Origin: Vibrio qingdaonensis
GTDB taxonomy: Bacteria > Pseudomonadota > Gammaproteobacteria > Enterobacterales > Vibrionaceae
DNA length: 64,000 nucleotides
Assembly: GCF_026191675.1 (NCBI RefSeq)
Contig: NZ_JAKRRY010000003.1
Coordinates: forward strand, 186,001 to 250,000
Direction: 5' to 3'
Shown here piece after piece: positions 37,084 to 49,822 of this stretch. Made by a program: the position numbers and the translations under genes. How positions within the stretch are numbered: position 1 is the stretch's first letter; each line of letters begins with the position of its first letter. The notes below the pieces were generated by a model. That model had not been told where the DNA came from. It ran no database searches and was given only the letters and a program-made list of their open reading frames with translations.

Positions 37084-37421
37084 CTTTGTATGAAATAAAC
37101 GACGAGTGGTGCGTTAAATGCACTTTTAATAGTGGCTTTTCTGAAATTTTAGGTAGAATAGCGCCCACAAAGTCTGTGATTTTTAGAAACGACATCGAAA
37201 AATCACAAAGAGCAGCTAAAATTAACTGCGAACTTACGTAAGGTACTCTGTAGTAATAGGCTTACTGGGGCAGGCTTTCATCTTAATTTAGATGGAGTTG
37301 CGTCATAGTCGATGCTTAAGGGTATAACTTTTTTTTAATGCAAGTGCACGCAATGGTATCCGTCTTGACAGATTGTGATATACTCTGCGCGCATTTTATA
37401 TCCTATTAACAGAGTAAAACG
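37084..37421 (+). promoter_or_regulatory. Structured leader or possible small RNA before fusA2
   Basis: No protein gene is seen in these 338 bases. A TAGAAT box (37154-37159) could start transcription. Downstream lie a perfect TGTGATTTTT / AAAAATCACA stem (37175-37207), a CATCT / AGATG hairpin (37279-37294), a GCGTC / GATGC pairing near 37301-37316, then an eight-T run (37329-37336). A second promoter with TTGACA (37365) and TATACT (37379) lies close to the gene. Either a long fusA2 5' leader or a separate RNA of about 170 bases would fit. Confidence 0.4.
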
Positions 37422-39509
37422 ATGACTGATTTATCAAAATACAGAAATATTGGTATTTTCGCGCACGTTGATGCGGGTAAAACCACTACAACTGAGCGTA
37501 TTCTTAAACTGACTGGCCAAATCCATAAGACTGGTGAAGTTCATGATGGTGAATCAACTACCGACTTCATGGAACAGGAAGCTGAGCGCGGAATTACTAT
37601 CCAGTCAGCGGCAGTTAGCTGTTTTTGGAACGATCACCGTTTGAACGTTATCGATACTCCTGGACACGTTGACTTTACAGTTGAAGTATATCGTTCACTT
37701 AAAGTACTTGATGGCGGTATCGGTGTATTCTGTGGTTCTGGTGGTGTTGAGCCTCAATCAGAAACTAACTGGCGTTACGCGAACGAATCAGAAGTATCTC
37801 GTCTGATCTTCGTTAACAAACTAGACCGTATGGGTGCTGACTTCTTTAACGTTGTTGACCAAGTTAAAAACGTTCTAGGTGCTAACCCACTAGTTATGGT
37901 TCTACCTATCGGCCGCGAAGATGACTTCGTTGGTGTTGTAGACCTTCTAAGCCGTAAAGCATACGTTTGGGATGACACAGGTCTTCCAGAAAACTACGAA
38001 ATCCTAGATGTTCCTGCGGACATGGTTGATGACGTTGAAGCGTACCGTGAAGAGTTGATCGAGACTGCTGTAGAGCAAGACGACGACCTAATGGAAGCGT
38101 ACATGGAAGGTGAAGAGCCTTCAATCGAAGACATCAAGCGTTGTATCCGTAAAGGTACTCGTGACCTAGCGTTCTTCCCAACATTCTGTGGTTCTGCATT
38201 TAAGAACAAGGGTGTTCAGATCGTTCTTGATGCTGTAGTTGATTACCTACCTGCTCCAACAGAAGTAGATCCTCAACCACTAACAGACAAAGAAACTGGC
38301 GAACCAACTGGTGAAGTTGCGACAGTATCTGCTGATGAGCCACTACGTGCGCTAGCGTTCAAAATCATGGACGACCGTTTCGGTGCTCTAACGTTTATCC
38401 GTATTTACTCAGGTAAACTGAACAAGGGTGACACTATCCTTAACGCTGCAACTGGTAAAACAGAGCGTATCGGCCGTATGGTTGAGATGCAAGCAGATGA
38501 GCGTAACGAACTTACTTCAGCTCAAGCGGGTGACATTATCGCTGTAGTTGGTATGAAGAACGTTCAAACTGGTCACACTCTATGTGATCCTAAGCACGAG
38601 TGTACGCTTGAGCCAATGATCTTCCCAACACCAGTAATCTCAATCGCTGTATCTCCAAAAGATAAAGGCGGTTCTGAGAAAATGGGTATCGCGATCGGTA
38701 AAATGGTTGCAGAAGATCCATCTTTCCAAGTTGAAACTGACGAAGAAACTGGCGAAACCATCCTTAAAGGTATGGGTGAGCTTCACCTAGACATTAAAGT
38801 TGACATCCTTAAGCGTACTTACGGTGTTGACCTAACTGTTGGTGCTCCTCAAGTTGCTTACCGTGAAACTATCACTCAAGCAATTGAAGATAGCTACACG
38901 CACAAGAAACAGTCTGGTGGTTCTGGTCAATTCGGTAAGATCGATTACCGTATCAAGCCTGGCGAAGCTGGTTCTGGTTTCACGTTCAAATCAACAGTTG
39001 TTGGTGGTAACGTTCCTAAAGAATTCTGGCCTGCAGTTGAAAAAGGCTTTGCTGGAATGATGGACAACGGTGTTCTTGCTGGCTTCCCAACGCTAGACGT
39101 TGAAGTTGAGCTATTCGACGGTGGCTTCCACGCAGTTGACTCATCTGCAATCGCATTTGAAATCGCAGCGAAAGGCGCATTCCGTCAGTCTATGCCTAAA
39201 GCAGGCGCACAACTTCTTGAGCCTATCATGAACGTTGACGTGTTCACTCCAGACGATCACGTAGGTGACGTTATCGGTGACCTTAACCGTCGTCGTGGTA
39301 TGATCAAAGACCAACAAGCTGGCGCTACTGGTGTTCGTATTAAAGCTGACGTACCTCTTTCTGAGATGTTCGGCTACATCGGTCACCTACGTACAATCAC
39401 TTCTGGTCGTGGCCAATTCTCTATGGAATTCGCTCACTATGCACCGTGTCCAATGAACGTTGCAGAAGAAGTTATTGCTAAAGTTAAAGAAGAGAAAGCA
39501 AACAAGTAA
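37422..39509 (+). CDS. fusA2: Elongation factor G, second copy (EF-G2)
   Basis: The 695-residue translational GTPase has G1 [24 protein letters not shown]3 DTPGHVDF, G4 NKLDRMGAD and all five EF-G domains to the C terminus. It is a separate EF-G located between radA and a LysR gene, not in the str operon, which fits V. cholerae fusA-2 (VC2342) from memory. EF-G paralogues can specialise in translocation or ribosome recycling. Codon bias is very strong, so it appears highly expressed. A sharp terminator follows. Confidence 0.92.
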   Translation: MTDLSKYRNIGIFAHVDAGKTTTTERILKLTGQIHKTGEVHDGESTTDFMEQEAERGITIQSAAVSCFWNDHRLNVIDTPGHVDFTVEVYRSLKVLDGGIGVFCGSGGVEPQSETNWRYANESEVSRLIFVNKLDRMGADFFNVVDQVKNVLGANPLVMVLPIGREDDFVGVVDLLSRKAYVWDDTGLPENYEILDVPADMVDDVEAYREELIETAVEQDDDLMEAYMEGEEPSIEDIKRCIRKGTRDLAFFPTFCGSAFKNKGVQIVLDAVVDYLPAPTEVDPQPLTDKETGEPTGEVATVSADEPLRALAFKIMDDRFGALTFIRIYSGKLNKGDTILNAATGKTERIGRMVEMQADERNELTSAQAGDIIAVVGMKNVQTGHTLCDPKHECTLEPMIFPTPVISIAVSPKDKGGSEKMGIAIGKMVAEDPSFQVETDEETGETILKGMGELHLDIKVDILKRTYGVDLTVGAPQVAYRETITQAIEDSYTHKKQSGGSGQFGKIDYRIKPGEAGSGFTFKSTVVGGNVPKEFWPAVEKGFAGMMDNGVLAGFPTLDVEVELFDGGFHAVDSSAIAFEIAAKGAFRQSMPKAGAQLLEPIMNVDVFTPDDHVGDVIGDLNRRRGMIKDQQAGATGVRIKADVPLSEMFGYIGHLRTITSGRGQFSMEFAHYAPCPMNVAEEVIAKVKEEKANK

Positions 39510-39526
39510 TTGTTTGATTAATCTTT

Positions 39527-39554
39527 AAAAAACCCGCCTTATGGCGGGTTTTTT
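39527..39554. terminator. Bidirectional terminator after fusA2
   Basis: AAAAAACCCGCC and GGCGGGTTTTTT around TTAT, between convergent fusA2 and the LysR gene. Confidence 0.93.
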
Positions 39555-39580
39555 GTTATTGATTCACAAGAAACTTCCCT

Positions 39581-40531
39581 TCACTTTATTTGGTTCCATA
39601 TAAGGGTATAGTCGGTTTCTATTATCTCTAGATCGTCATTAGAGTGAGATTGAAACTCACGCACTTGTTCGCGAATCCAGTCACTAAACAGGGCGATTTT
39701 TTTACGGTTAAAGTAACTGTCTGGTGCACATAAGTAATAAGAGAATTTCGGTCTGAGCGCTCGATCACCTATGCGAACTAAGGTGCCTTCCTGAATATAT
39801 CGATACGCTAAGCTGTGTTTAATTAGCGCGACACCTTGTACCGCTAATGCCCCTTCTAAGACAAAATGAGAGCCGTTATATTGTAACGTTGGTTTTCCTA
39901 ACTTTCCGCCAATCCGATTTAACCACAGATTCCAATCCATATCCGGCCATGTATCCTCGATGAGGTTTGCGTGAGATAAGTCATCGACGGTGTAGATACC
40001 GTGCTTTTCTTGGTAGATAGGGTGACAAACCGGATAAATAATATCGTCCATTAAATGCTCACTGCGAATGTTGGGGTAGCTCCCTTCTCCATAGCGAATA
40101 CTGATATCAACGGATGAATCTTCAAATTTAACCAGTTGATTAGTAGGCTCTAACAAGATCGCCATGTTGGGATGCACTTCCCGAAAGCCTTGTAACCTAG
40201 GTACGAGCCAATGCTGGGCGAAAGAGGGCAGTGTTGAGATGGATAACCGATTAGGATTGGGATCTTGATTAATCAGTCGAACACCTTGCTGAAGATGCAT
40301 CATCCCTTTCTGCGTATGGCTAAATAACAACTCGCCTTCCAGTGTTAATCGGACCTTCCTATGTTCGCGATGAAACAACGGTGTCCCTAGGATTTGTTCC
40401 AGTAGACGGATTTGTTGACTGACTGCGGCCGCTGAAACGAATAGCGCTTTAGCCGCATCTTTAAAGCTGCCTTTCTCTACTGCCATATAAAAGTAGTACA
40501 GCCCTTGTAAGGGAGGAAGTCGCTCTTTCAC
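39581..40531 (-). CDS. LysR-family transcriptional regulator (GcvA-like)
   Basis: This 316-residue LTTR has a helix-turn-helix at about 15-75 (LYYFYMAVEKGSFKDAAKALFVSAAAVSQQIRLLEQILGTPLFHR) in the GcvA/AmpR subfamily style, and a periplasmic-binding-like effector domain after about 90. Start GTG 40531 follows AGGAAAA. It is divergent from a DUF1127 protein gene 91 bases away, the most likely target. The effector is unknown. Confidence 0.85.
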   Translation of the reverse strand: MKERLPPLQGLYYFYMAVEKGSFKDAAKALFVSAAAVSQQIRLLEQILGTPLFHREHRKVRLTLEGELLFSHTQKGMMHLQQGVRLINQDPNPNRLSISTLPSFAQHWLVPRLQGFREVHPNMAILLEPTNQLVKFEDSSVDISIRYGEGSYPNIRSEHLMDDIIYPVCHPIYQEKHGIYTVDDLSHANLIEDTWPDMDWNLWLNRIGGKLGKPTLQYNGSHFVLEGALAVQGVALIKHSLAYRYIQEGTLVRIGDRALRPKFSYYLCAPDSYFNRKKIALFSDWIREQVREFQSHSNDDLEIIETDYTLIWNQIK

Positions 40532-40622
40532 TTAAGTTTTCCTTAACTCAATGGAAGTTATCATCGTTTGTCACTGGTTAATATTTGCACGAATATTAAC
40601 CAAAAGCGAGAGGGAATATGCG

Positions 40623-40841
40623 ATGAAAAACCTAAATGCACTAGAAGGTATACAAATTGATGATGGTATGCACAGTCAACTGGCGATGTTGAGTAAGAAA
40701 TTCTTACTCATACTGACAGTGTGGCATCGAAACTACGTCACAAGACGTTCTCTTCACGGAATGTCGGATCATATGTTAAGGGATATTGGCCTAACTCAGA
40801 ATGAGGCTGAAGTAGAATCTCGAAGATTATTTTGGCAATGA
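40623..40841 (+). CDS. DUF1127 (YjiS-like) small protein
   Basis: The 72-residue protein has a C-terminal DUF1127 motif: WHRNYVTRRSLHGMSDHMLRDIGLTQNEAEVESRRLFW, with the conserved L-x-D-I-G-L core. The upstream in-frame ATG at 40551 is rejected because GAGAGGG stands 8-14 bases before 40623. DUF1127 proteins are small, Arg-rich and in some bacteria affect RNA or phosphate/carbon metabolism. This one is divergent from the GcvA-like regulator and probably controlled by it. Confidence 0.8.
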   Translation: MKNLNALEGIQIDDGMHSQLAMLSKKFLLILTVWHRNYVTRRSLHGMSDHMLRDIGLTQNEAEVESRRLFWQ

Positions 40842-40855
40842 TAAGCTGGATGGCG

Positions 40856-40883
40856 AAAAAGAGGCGCGGTGAGCGCCTCTTTT
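40856..40883. terminator. Bidirectional terminator
   Basis: AAAAAGAGGCGC and GCGCCTCTTTT form a strong hairpin between the convergent DUF1127 and acyl-CoA ligase genes. Confidence 0.9.
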
Positions 40884-40910
40884 CAAGGGGAAGATGTGAA
40901 GAGTAAACCT

Positions 40911-42596
40911 TTACTCTTCCCAGACGACCAATTGGTCTTTCGGCCAGTTATGACCCGTCTCGTGGTACTTCTGCTCAAGTAGGTGGCGCTTAATCTTTAA
41001 GGTTGGCGTCAAAATACCGTTTTCGATACTCCACGGGTCTTTGATCATCAACACGCCTTTTATCTGTTCGTGTGACTCGAGTTCTTTGTTCATTCGCTTA
41101 ACAACGCGCTCAGCAGTACGTGCATAGCGTTTTTTGTCGAAGTTAGGGAAATCATGTGGCACCACTAATAAAATGGGACCGGGTAGCCCTAAGCCAATCA
41201 AGCACATCATTTCTACGCGGCTATATTCGAAAAGCTTTTTCTCTATGGGGACAGGAGCAACAAACTTGCCTTTGGCTGTTTTGAAGTTATCCTTTTTACG
41301 TCCTTGGATGCTGAGGTAGCCTTCGGTATCAATGGCTCCTACGTCGCCAGTATGTAGCCATCCTTCGCTATCAAAACACTCTTGTGTTGCAATGTCATTT
41401 TTGTAGTACCCAGAGAATAAGCCCTTACTTCGAACCATAATTTCATCATCGGCCGCGATTTTTAGCTCTATTCCCGGACCTGCATTGCCAACGGTTCCGA
41501 TCTTATCCGCTTTAAACGGGTGGTTGATCGTACTGTAGGCAAAGGTTTCAGTCATGCCCCATGCTTCGGTAATATTAAGTCCGACTTTGTGATACCACTC
41601 CAATAGCGCAGGAGAAACCGGTGCAGAACCACAGCCTAGAACTCTGGCTTGATCCAGTCCTAGTCCGTCGATTAATTTTTTCTTAATTAGCGAGTTTACA
41701 AACGGTATTTTCAGTAAGAAATTTAACTTCTTCTGCGGCAGTTTATCTTGGATACGCTGTTGGAATAGGGTCCATAAACGAGGAACAGAAATAAACAACG
41801 TAGGCCGCTGCATTTTGACGTCTTCAATGAAGGTATCGAGCGATTCTGGGAATGCTGTCATTACGCCGCCTTGGATAGATGATCCAAAAATATACACACG
41901 CTCAGTGATGTGTGCCAACGGCAGGTAAGAAAACAAGCGGTCATTCGCCTCTATGCCAATATGGTCAATGAGCATTTGCACCGACCAACTAAAAGCACCA
42001 AAAGTGAGCATGGCGCCTTTTGGTAATCCTGAAGTCCCCGAGGTATAGACGAGAGACATGAGCTTATCGTCATGATGGACGGGGCGCTCAGTACTTGGCT
42101 CGTGCTTAGCGATAAGGTCGGTAAACGTGTACTGGCACGCAGGCGCACTGTCGTAAGGTAGAGCGATACTGACAACATCAGGTAATTGAGCGATAACCTG
42201 AGCAGTAGCGGCGTCGTCGTCTAGTTTACCGGCGATCAACGCTTTACTTTCACTGTGCGTGATACAGTATTCAATCGTATCTGCCCCGGCAGTCGGAAAA
42301 ACAGGGACGCTGACATAGTCTCCAAGCATGAGTGCAAGATCGCAGATAAACCACTCTGCACAGTTCTTAGAGATGAGTGCCACTTTGTCGCCCGGCTGAA
42401 TGCCGAGTGCACGAAGCGACGAGACAAGTCGTAGTGCTTTATCCGCCACTTCTGCGTAGGTAAATTCAACAAATTCACGATTAATGATTTGCTTAAGGTA
42501 GACCTCATTCGGTCGTTCTTGTGCCCATTTTAGGATCATTTCATTGGGCGGTGGTAGTGTACAGCTGGAGTGTGCGCTTTCGTTAGGCAGTATCAT
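40911..42596 (-). CDS. Long-chain acyl-CoA synthetase (AMP-binding, FAA1 type)
   Basis: The 561-residue adenylate-forming enzyme has the AMP-binding signature LVYTSGTSGLPKGAMLTF, the GWLHTGDVGAIDTEGYLSIQGRKKDNFKTAKGK core and EAWGMTETFA. It activates fatty acids to acyl-CoA. Start ATG 42596 has GGAG 8 bases upstream. It is a non-FadD paralogue resembling V. cholerae VC2341 by position. Chain-length preference cannot be read. Confidence 0.87.
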   Translation of the reverse strand: MILPNESAHSSCTLPPPNEMILKWAQERPNEVYLKQIINREFVEFTYAEVADKALRLVSSLRALGIQPGDKVALISKNCAEWFICDLALMLGDYVSVPVFPTAGADTIEYCITHSESKALIAGKLDDDAATAQVIAQLPDVVSIALPYDSAPACQYTFTDLIAKHEPSTERPVHHDDKLMSLVYTSGTSGLPKGAMLTFGAFSWSVQMLIDHIGIEANDRLFSYLPLAHITERVYIFGSSIQGGVMTAFPESLDTFIEDVKMQRPTLFISVPRLWTLFQQRIQDKLPQKKLNFLLKIPFVNSLIKKKLIDGLGLDQARVLGCGSAPVSPALLEWYHKVGLNITEAWGMTETFAYSTINHPFKADKIGTVGNAGPGIELKIAADDEIMVRSKGLFSGYYKNDIATQECFDSEGWLHTGDVGAIDTEGYLSIQGRKKDNFKTAKGKFVAPVPIEKKLFEYSRVEMMCLIGLGLPGPILLVVPHDFPNFDKKRYARTAERVVKRMNKELESHEQIKGVLMIKDPWSIENGILTPTLKIKRHLLEQKYHETGHNWPKDQLVVWEE

Positions 42597-42795
42597 TCTT
42601 GAACTCCGTTTTCGTGTAGAACGATAATTTATAGTTATTTTATTGTTAAGTTAATGTTAACAAATACAATGTTAGCCTCATGGTGCGACTACTGCAAGTG
42701 TCGAGTTGTGATAATTCGTGTCCCTGAGCACAGAATTGGAGTAAATACTCAGCTTTTGTGTGAGCTCACCCGATAAAGAGTGAGCGGTTTATGTC

Positions 42796-43929
42796 TTAGC
42801 TAGCAAAGTGAGCATTGGTCAGCATAATGTTTTTAACTTTGTTCTGATGACAGCGCAACGGGTGAACACAATTACCATCGAGCTGTCCTTGTGCCACCAT
42901 TTTTTCCAGCTCTAGCAGTGCGTGAGTCAATGACCACGATTCACTGTAATGGCGATGGCTCGTTAACGCATCGAAAATATTGGCGACAGTCACAATGCGC
43001 GCAGCAATCGGGATCTGTGCGTGTTTAAGACCAAACGGATAACCGGTCCCATTTAAGTATTCATGGTGGTAACGAATGATATCGCCGAGTAAATGTGTGC
43101 AAGCATATTGTCGTTCACTCACTTGACGCGCGAGTTGATTGATCAAGTTGACGCCTTGCTGCACTCTACCTGCGATTAAGGTGGCGTTATCCCAATCCTG
43201 TAACCAAAGTGAGCACTGTTTGGAGCTTAACGTTGAATACTTGCCAATATCGTGTAGGCAGGCAAATCGGACAATATGATCGATGGTTTCATCGTCAAGT
43301 TGATAGAGAGGCGCGATATGATCCGCGATGATGTGTGCATATTGCCCAACGCGATAGGCATGCTCAATATTGTCACGCTCTCCAACGAGCGATGTAGTGC
43401 GAACCGAGTGCGCCATTTCTTCAGCGGCTTGTATTAAGGTACTTTGCTCATTGACTAAAGCTGTGATTTCTTGCGTTCGTAGGGTGAGTTCATCGACGGT
43501 TAAAGCGTCAAAAAATTGCGGTTTGTTGACGTCGAAGAACAGTAAACCAGTAAATTGATTTTGGTCCAAGATGGGCAGTGTGAGTGATGCGGCATAGCCT
43601 TGTTCAAGTAGCCATGTGGAATGGGGGGAGTTTCCGGTAATGTTAGAAGCAATGTCATTCTCCACCCGACTCTTTTGCTGACAAACTAATCTACCCAATG
43701 AAGTTGACGGTGAAATAGGAGCGCGATAACGCACTAATGGTGAGCCTTCTATTGTGCTATGCACGAACGTTCTCAACTCCGAATAAGCAGGGTCAAAGAG
43801 CGCGATGGATACTCTAGCGAGCTCTGGTATCTCTTGACGCAATGCTTGATGGGTAGTTTTTAGCTCTTGACCGATAGAGTAGCTACGCGAATGGGAGCGC
43901 CTATCATTGTCCAAATATTCCTTTCTCAT
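42796..43929 (-). CDS. GAF-HD-GYP protein with substituted metal ligands
   Basis: The 377 residues carry a GAF-like sensor (about 25-165) and an HD-GYP domain (about 185-350). HD is at 226-227 (LHDIGK), HHE at 288-290 and GYP at 296-298. Two usual metal ligands differ: the His of the HxxxG segment is Arg255 (AGRVQQG), and the Asp of VADxFDAL is Asn317 (VANIFDAL). The DG of HHExxDGxGYP is NG. c-di-GMP hydrolysis is therefore doubtful. A strong AGGAGG lies before ATG 43929. Synteny suggests V. cholerae VC2340, from memory. Confidence 0.8.
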   Translation of the reverse strand: MRKEYLDNDRRSHSRSYSIGQELKTTHQALRQEIPELARVSIALFDPAYSELRTFVHSTIEGSPLVRYRAPISPSTSLGRLVCQQKSRVENDIASNITGNSPHSTWLLEQGYAASLTLPILDQNQFTGLLFFDVNKPQFFDALTVDELTLRTQEITALVNEQSTLIQAAEEMAHSVRTTSLVGERDNIEHAYRVGQYAHIIADHIAPLYQLDDETIDHIVRFACLHDIGKYSTLSSKQCSLWLQDWDNATLIAGRVQQGVNLINQLARQVSERQYACTHLLGDIIRYHHEYLNGTGYPFGLKHAQIPIAARIVTVANIFDALTSHRHYSESWSLTHALLELEKMVAQGQLDGNCVHPLRCHQNKVKNIMLTNAHFAS

Positions 43930-44179
43930 ACTAGCCTCCTATGCGTGAGCAACGTTAATGGCTGTTTCGCTAGCGTCGGTGTCTGGGATGGACTTTGGGT
44001 ATATCAACGCTAATGTATTTTCGCGAGCGAAGTAAAGTGAACCAGTTAAGTTGAAGGGATAGATTTGAAGAGAGTGTGGAAAGGCATGAGCATTCGGCAA
44101 ACCTAACCCCTTAAAAGAGTGTAAGGCTTGCCGATAAGTGTGACGAGTAAAATTGATTAAAACTGCATCAATTATTGAT
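43930..44179. other. Intergenic gap between the HD-GYP and chrA genes
   Basis: This 250-base gap contains the HD-GYP promoter region on the minus strand. A CGGCAA / TTGCCG inverted pair (around 44095-44135) could form part of a weak hairpin beyond chrA. No gene or RNA is recognised. Confidence 0.35.
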
Positions 44180-45427
44180 TTATATTAAGTTTTGGACAAA
44201 AGGGGTAATAAGCCCAGCAATAGCGAAAAAAGCCACCATCCATACGATAGGCAGTTTGAACTGCTTTAGAAGTAAGCCTCCCGCCAACACCCAAGCAAAA
44301 TCAATAGGTTCGATGACAGCACTGATAAATACCGGTTGATACAGGGCGGCAATCAGTAAGCCGACAACCGCGGCATTGACACCGTTGAGCGCACCTGAAA
44401 TGGCAGGGACTTTTGCTAATTGCTGCCAGTGCTTTAATACGCCAACTAATAGTAAGAAACCCGGTATAAATACGCCTAGAGTCGCGATAATCGCGCCCCA
44501 TATAGGTGCATTTGGCAATAAGGCATAGCCGATGTAAGTAGCAAAGGTAAACATAGGACCTGGAACGGCTTGCGCTGCCGCATAACCAGTAAGAAACACA
44601 TCTTGAGTAATTTGGTCGCCGACAATATTTTGTAGCAACGGTAAGACGACATGCCCCCCACCAAACACTAAACTGCCTGCTTGGAAGAAATCTGAAAATA
44701 ACTGCAATGACGGCGACAACCAAGTCATCAGAGGTAGACCAAACAATAAGGCGAAGAAGAGGCCTATTGGGAAGTAAGACAGTTTTATCGATGATTGCGT
44801 TGAACGTAATTCCGGATTTGCTAAGTAGCGCACCCCAATTAACGCTGCAGCCAGCAAAATTACAATTTGCGTTATAACACTCTGGAACAGCAACAGTGCA
44901 ACGGCTGTTGAAATACAGAGTGCGACCGTGAGCTTTTGTTGGCAGAAGTTTTTATACATTCCCCAAGCCGCATCGGCGACCACAACGACTGCGAGCAGTT
45001 TTAGACCGTGTACCAGGCTTTGAAAGTAACTCGACTCGGTTAACTGACTGCTCAGTAAAGCCAGCGCGATCATTAAAATAATCGAAGGAAGGGTGAAGCC
45101 GAGAAATGCCATGATTCCGCCACCTAACCCTGCCCGTTGGTAACCCACGGCAAAGCCAACTTGGCTTGAACCAGGACCGGGAAGAAATTGACTGAGCGCC
45201 ACCATTTGCGCGTATTCTTCATCCGACAACCATTGCATTTTTTCAACAAAAGTTTGTCTGAAGTACCCAATATGAGCCGCTGGTCCGCCAAAGCTGACCC
45301 AACCTAGCGCAAAAAAGAGTTTGAAAATGGAAAATAATGACTCATTCGGCGCAGAGTCTTTTGATAGTGCTGTCACTTCGGAACCTTTAGATGGGAGTTT
45401 CATTGGCACAAATAGTACTGTCAGCAT
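44180..45427 (-). CDS. chrA: Chromate transporter ChrA
   Basis: The 415-residue membrane protein has two homologous CHR halves. The N-terminal half carries FFALGWVSFGGPAAHIGYFRQTFVEK and FLPGPGSSQVGFAVGY; the second half has SLVFGGGHVVLPLL and AQAVPGPMFTFATYIGYAL. These are the repeated GGxAxH/GGGxVxxP and PGP motifs of the CHR superfamily, which expels chromate or related oxyanions. A LysR regulator starts only 35 bases away on the other strand. A second in-frame ATG at 45403 may be the real start. Confidence 0.88.
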   Translation of the reverse strand: MLTVLFVPMKLPSKGSEVTALSKDSAPNESLFSIFKLFFALGWVSFGGPAAHIGYFRQTFVEKMQWLSDEEYAQMVALSQFLPGPGSSQVGFAVGYQRAGLGGGIMAFLGFTLPSIILMIALALLSSQLTESSYFQSLVHGLKLLAVVVVADAAWGMYKNFCQQKLTVALCISTAVALLLFQSVITQIVILLAAALIGVRYLANPELRSTQSSIKLSYFPIGLFFALLFGLPLMTWLSPSLQLFSDFFQAGSLVFGGGHVVLPLLQNIVGDQITQDVFLTGYAAAQAVPGPMFTFATYIGYALLPNAPIWGAIIATLGVFIPGFLLLVGVLKHWQQLAKVPAISGALNGVNAAVVGLLIAALYQPVFISAVIEPIDFAWVLAGGLLLKQFKLPIVWMVAFFAIAGLITPFVQNLI

Positions 45428-45462
45428 TATAATGACTCAAATTAATAAATTTGGTTTGTACT

Positions 45463-46392
45463 ATGAGTGAAATAGGATTGGGGGAGGTGGACTGGAGACG
45501 CATTGATCTCAATTTGTTGGTCGTGTTTTATCACCTTTATCAAACACAGAGCGTGTCTGAAGCGGCAGCGCAAAGTTATGTCAGCCAGTCTGCGATGAGT
45601 CATAGTTTAGCGAAATTACGAGTGTTATGTGATGACCCGTTATTTGAGAGGAAAGGGCATCAAATGCTTCCAACTGAGCGCGCTTATGAACTGTTTCCGG
45701 TTGTCGAGCAGATATTGAATTTGTTTGAATTTAAAGTGATGCCTAAGCGTGATTTTCAACCGTCCGAGTACGATGGGGTGTGTAAAATAGGACTCACCGA
45801 TTACGCTGAATTTATTTTTGCTCCGATTATTTATGATGCCGTCATGTCTCAAGCCCCGAAAGCGAAACTTCGCTTTATTAATGTGAATCGAGATAACTAC
45901 ACCAAGGTCTGCGAGCAACAACGTCTCGATATTATGATTGGCAGTATTCCCGATCTCGAAGACTCATTTTCCTCGCAAAAATTGTATACCGAAAAGCATG
46001 TTTGTATTTATGATGCTTCGGTCTGTCAGGTGAAGACATTAGATATCGCCACATTTGTTTCCAAACCTCATTGCCTTGTAAGTCCTACTGGCGACTTTCA
46101 CTCCCCAGTAGATAAACATCTCGATGCGGTCGGTGAATCTCGCACCGTCAACGCCGTATCACGAAACTTTTTGACGATAGGCCGATTGGTTCATGGAAGA
46201 GAAATGTTTGCCATCGTGCCAAAGAAAATGGCGGAGATAAGCCTGATGCAAAGCGCGTTAACCGCCGTCGCACCTCCGGTGCCTGTGGCAGACTTTGATA
46301 TCTCGTTAATATGGAAAACCCACTCACATATGAATCACAAAGTGTCGTGGCTTAAGGATTCATTGTACGACGCGATTATTACTGCGCTGTAA
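45463..46392 (+). CDS. LysR-family regulator divergent from chrA
   Basis: This LTTR (309 residues from ATG 45463; an in-frame TTG at 45451 is less likely) has the helix-turn-helix LNLLVVFYHLYQTQSVSEAAAQSYVSQSAMSHSLAKLRVLCDDPLFERKG. The effector-binding domain follows. Divergent, near-overlapping promoters with chrA imply it controls that gene. No obvious ligand motif is seen. Confidence 0.85.
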   Translation: MSEIGLGEVDWRRIDLNLLVVFYHLYQTQSVSEAAAQSYVSQSAMSHSLAKLRVLCDDPLFERKGHQMLPTERAYELFPVVEQILNLFEFKVMPKRDFQPSEYDGVCKIGLTDYAEFIFAPIIYDAVMSQAPKAKLRFINVNRDNYTKVCEQQRLDIMIGSIPDLEDSFSSQKLYTEKHVCIYDASVCQVKTLDIATFVSKPHCLVSPTGDFHSPVDKHLDAVGESRTVNAVSRNFLTIGRLVHGREMFAIVPKKMAEISLMQSALTAVAPPVPVADFDISLIWKTHSHMNHKVSWLKDSLYDAIITAL

Positions 46393-46437
46393 TGACGGGT
46401 TGGCTAACACTCGTCGTCCTAATAAGGTTAAGCAATA

Positions 46438-46481
46438 AAGTGATCACTTCCACAAGGTTATGAATTTGTTGCTAACCTTGT
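46438..46481. promoter_or_regulatory. Palindromes in the upstream lacZ region
   Basis: AAGTGATCACTT (46438-46449) is a perfect 12-base palindrome, and ACAAGGTT / AACCTTGT (46452-46481) is a perfect inverted repeat with 14 bases between. They lie between the LysR stop and the lacZ operator. One may be a factor site and the other a terminator-like hairpin for the LysR gene. Function is not established. Confidence 0.4.
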
Positions 46482-46522
46482 CTTAAATCCAACCTCTAGT
46501 GCTTTTTTTGTCAGCAAACGGT

Positions 46523-49690
<3,168 letters not shown>

Positions 49691-49740
49691 TGCAAATAAG
49701 ATAGGTTTAGAACGCTCTGAAGAAGTCAGCGTGCTGGTTT

Positions 49741-49767
49741 ACGTGCCCCCAATAAGCGGAGGCACGT
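49741..49767. terminator. Hairpin downstream of lacZ
   Basis: ACGTGCC and GGCACGT arms around a 13-base loop lie 50 bases after the lacZ stop. There is no T run, so termination is uncertain. Confidence 0.45.
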
Positions 49768-49779
49768 AACAGTTAACTT

Positions 49780-49822
49780 GGTAACTAGAAGAAAAGGTAA
49801 CTAGGAGAAAAGGTAACTAGGA
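49780..49822. repeat. Tandem 16-base repeat over the MATE gene 3' end
   Basis: GGTAACTAGAAGAAAA (49780-49795), GGTAACTAGGAGAAAA (49796-49811) and GGTAACTAGGA (49812-49822) are head-to-tail. The third copy supplies the TAG stop of the minus-strand MATE gene (CTA at 49817-49819). Confidence 0.88.

Noticed and set aside
44301..44723. 140-codon minus-strand frame inside chrA
   Set aside because: A shadow of the chrA membrane protein, rich in Arg and Cys without pattern.
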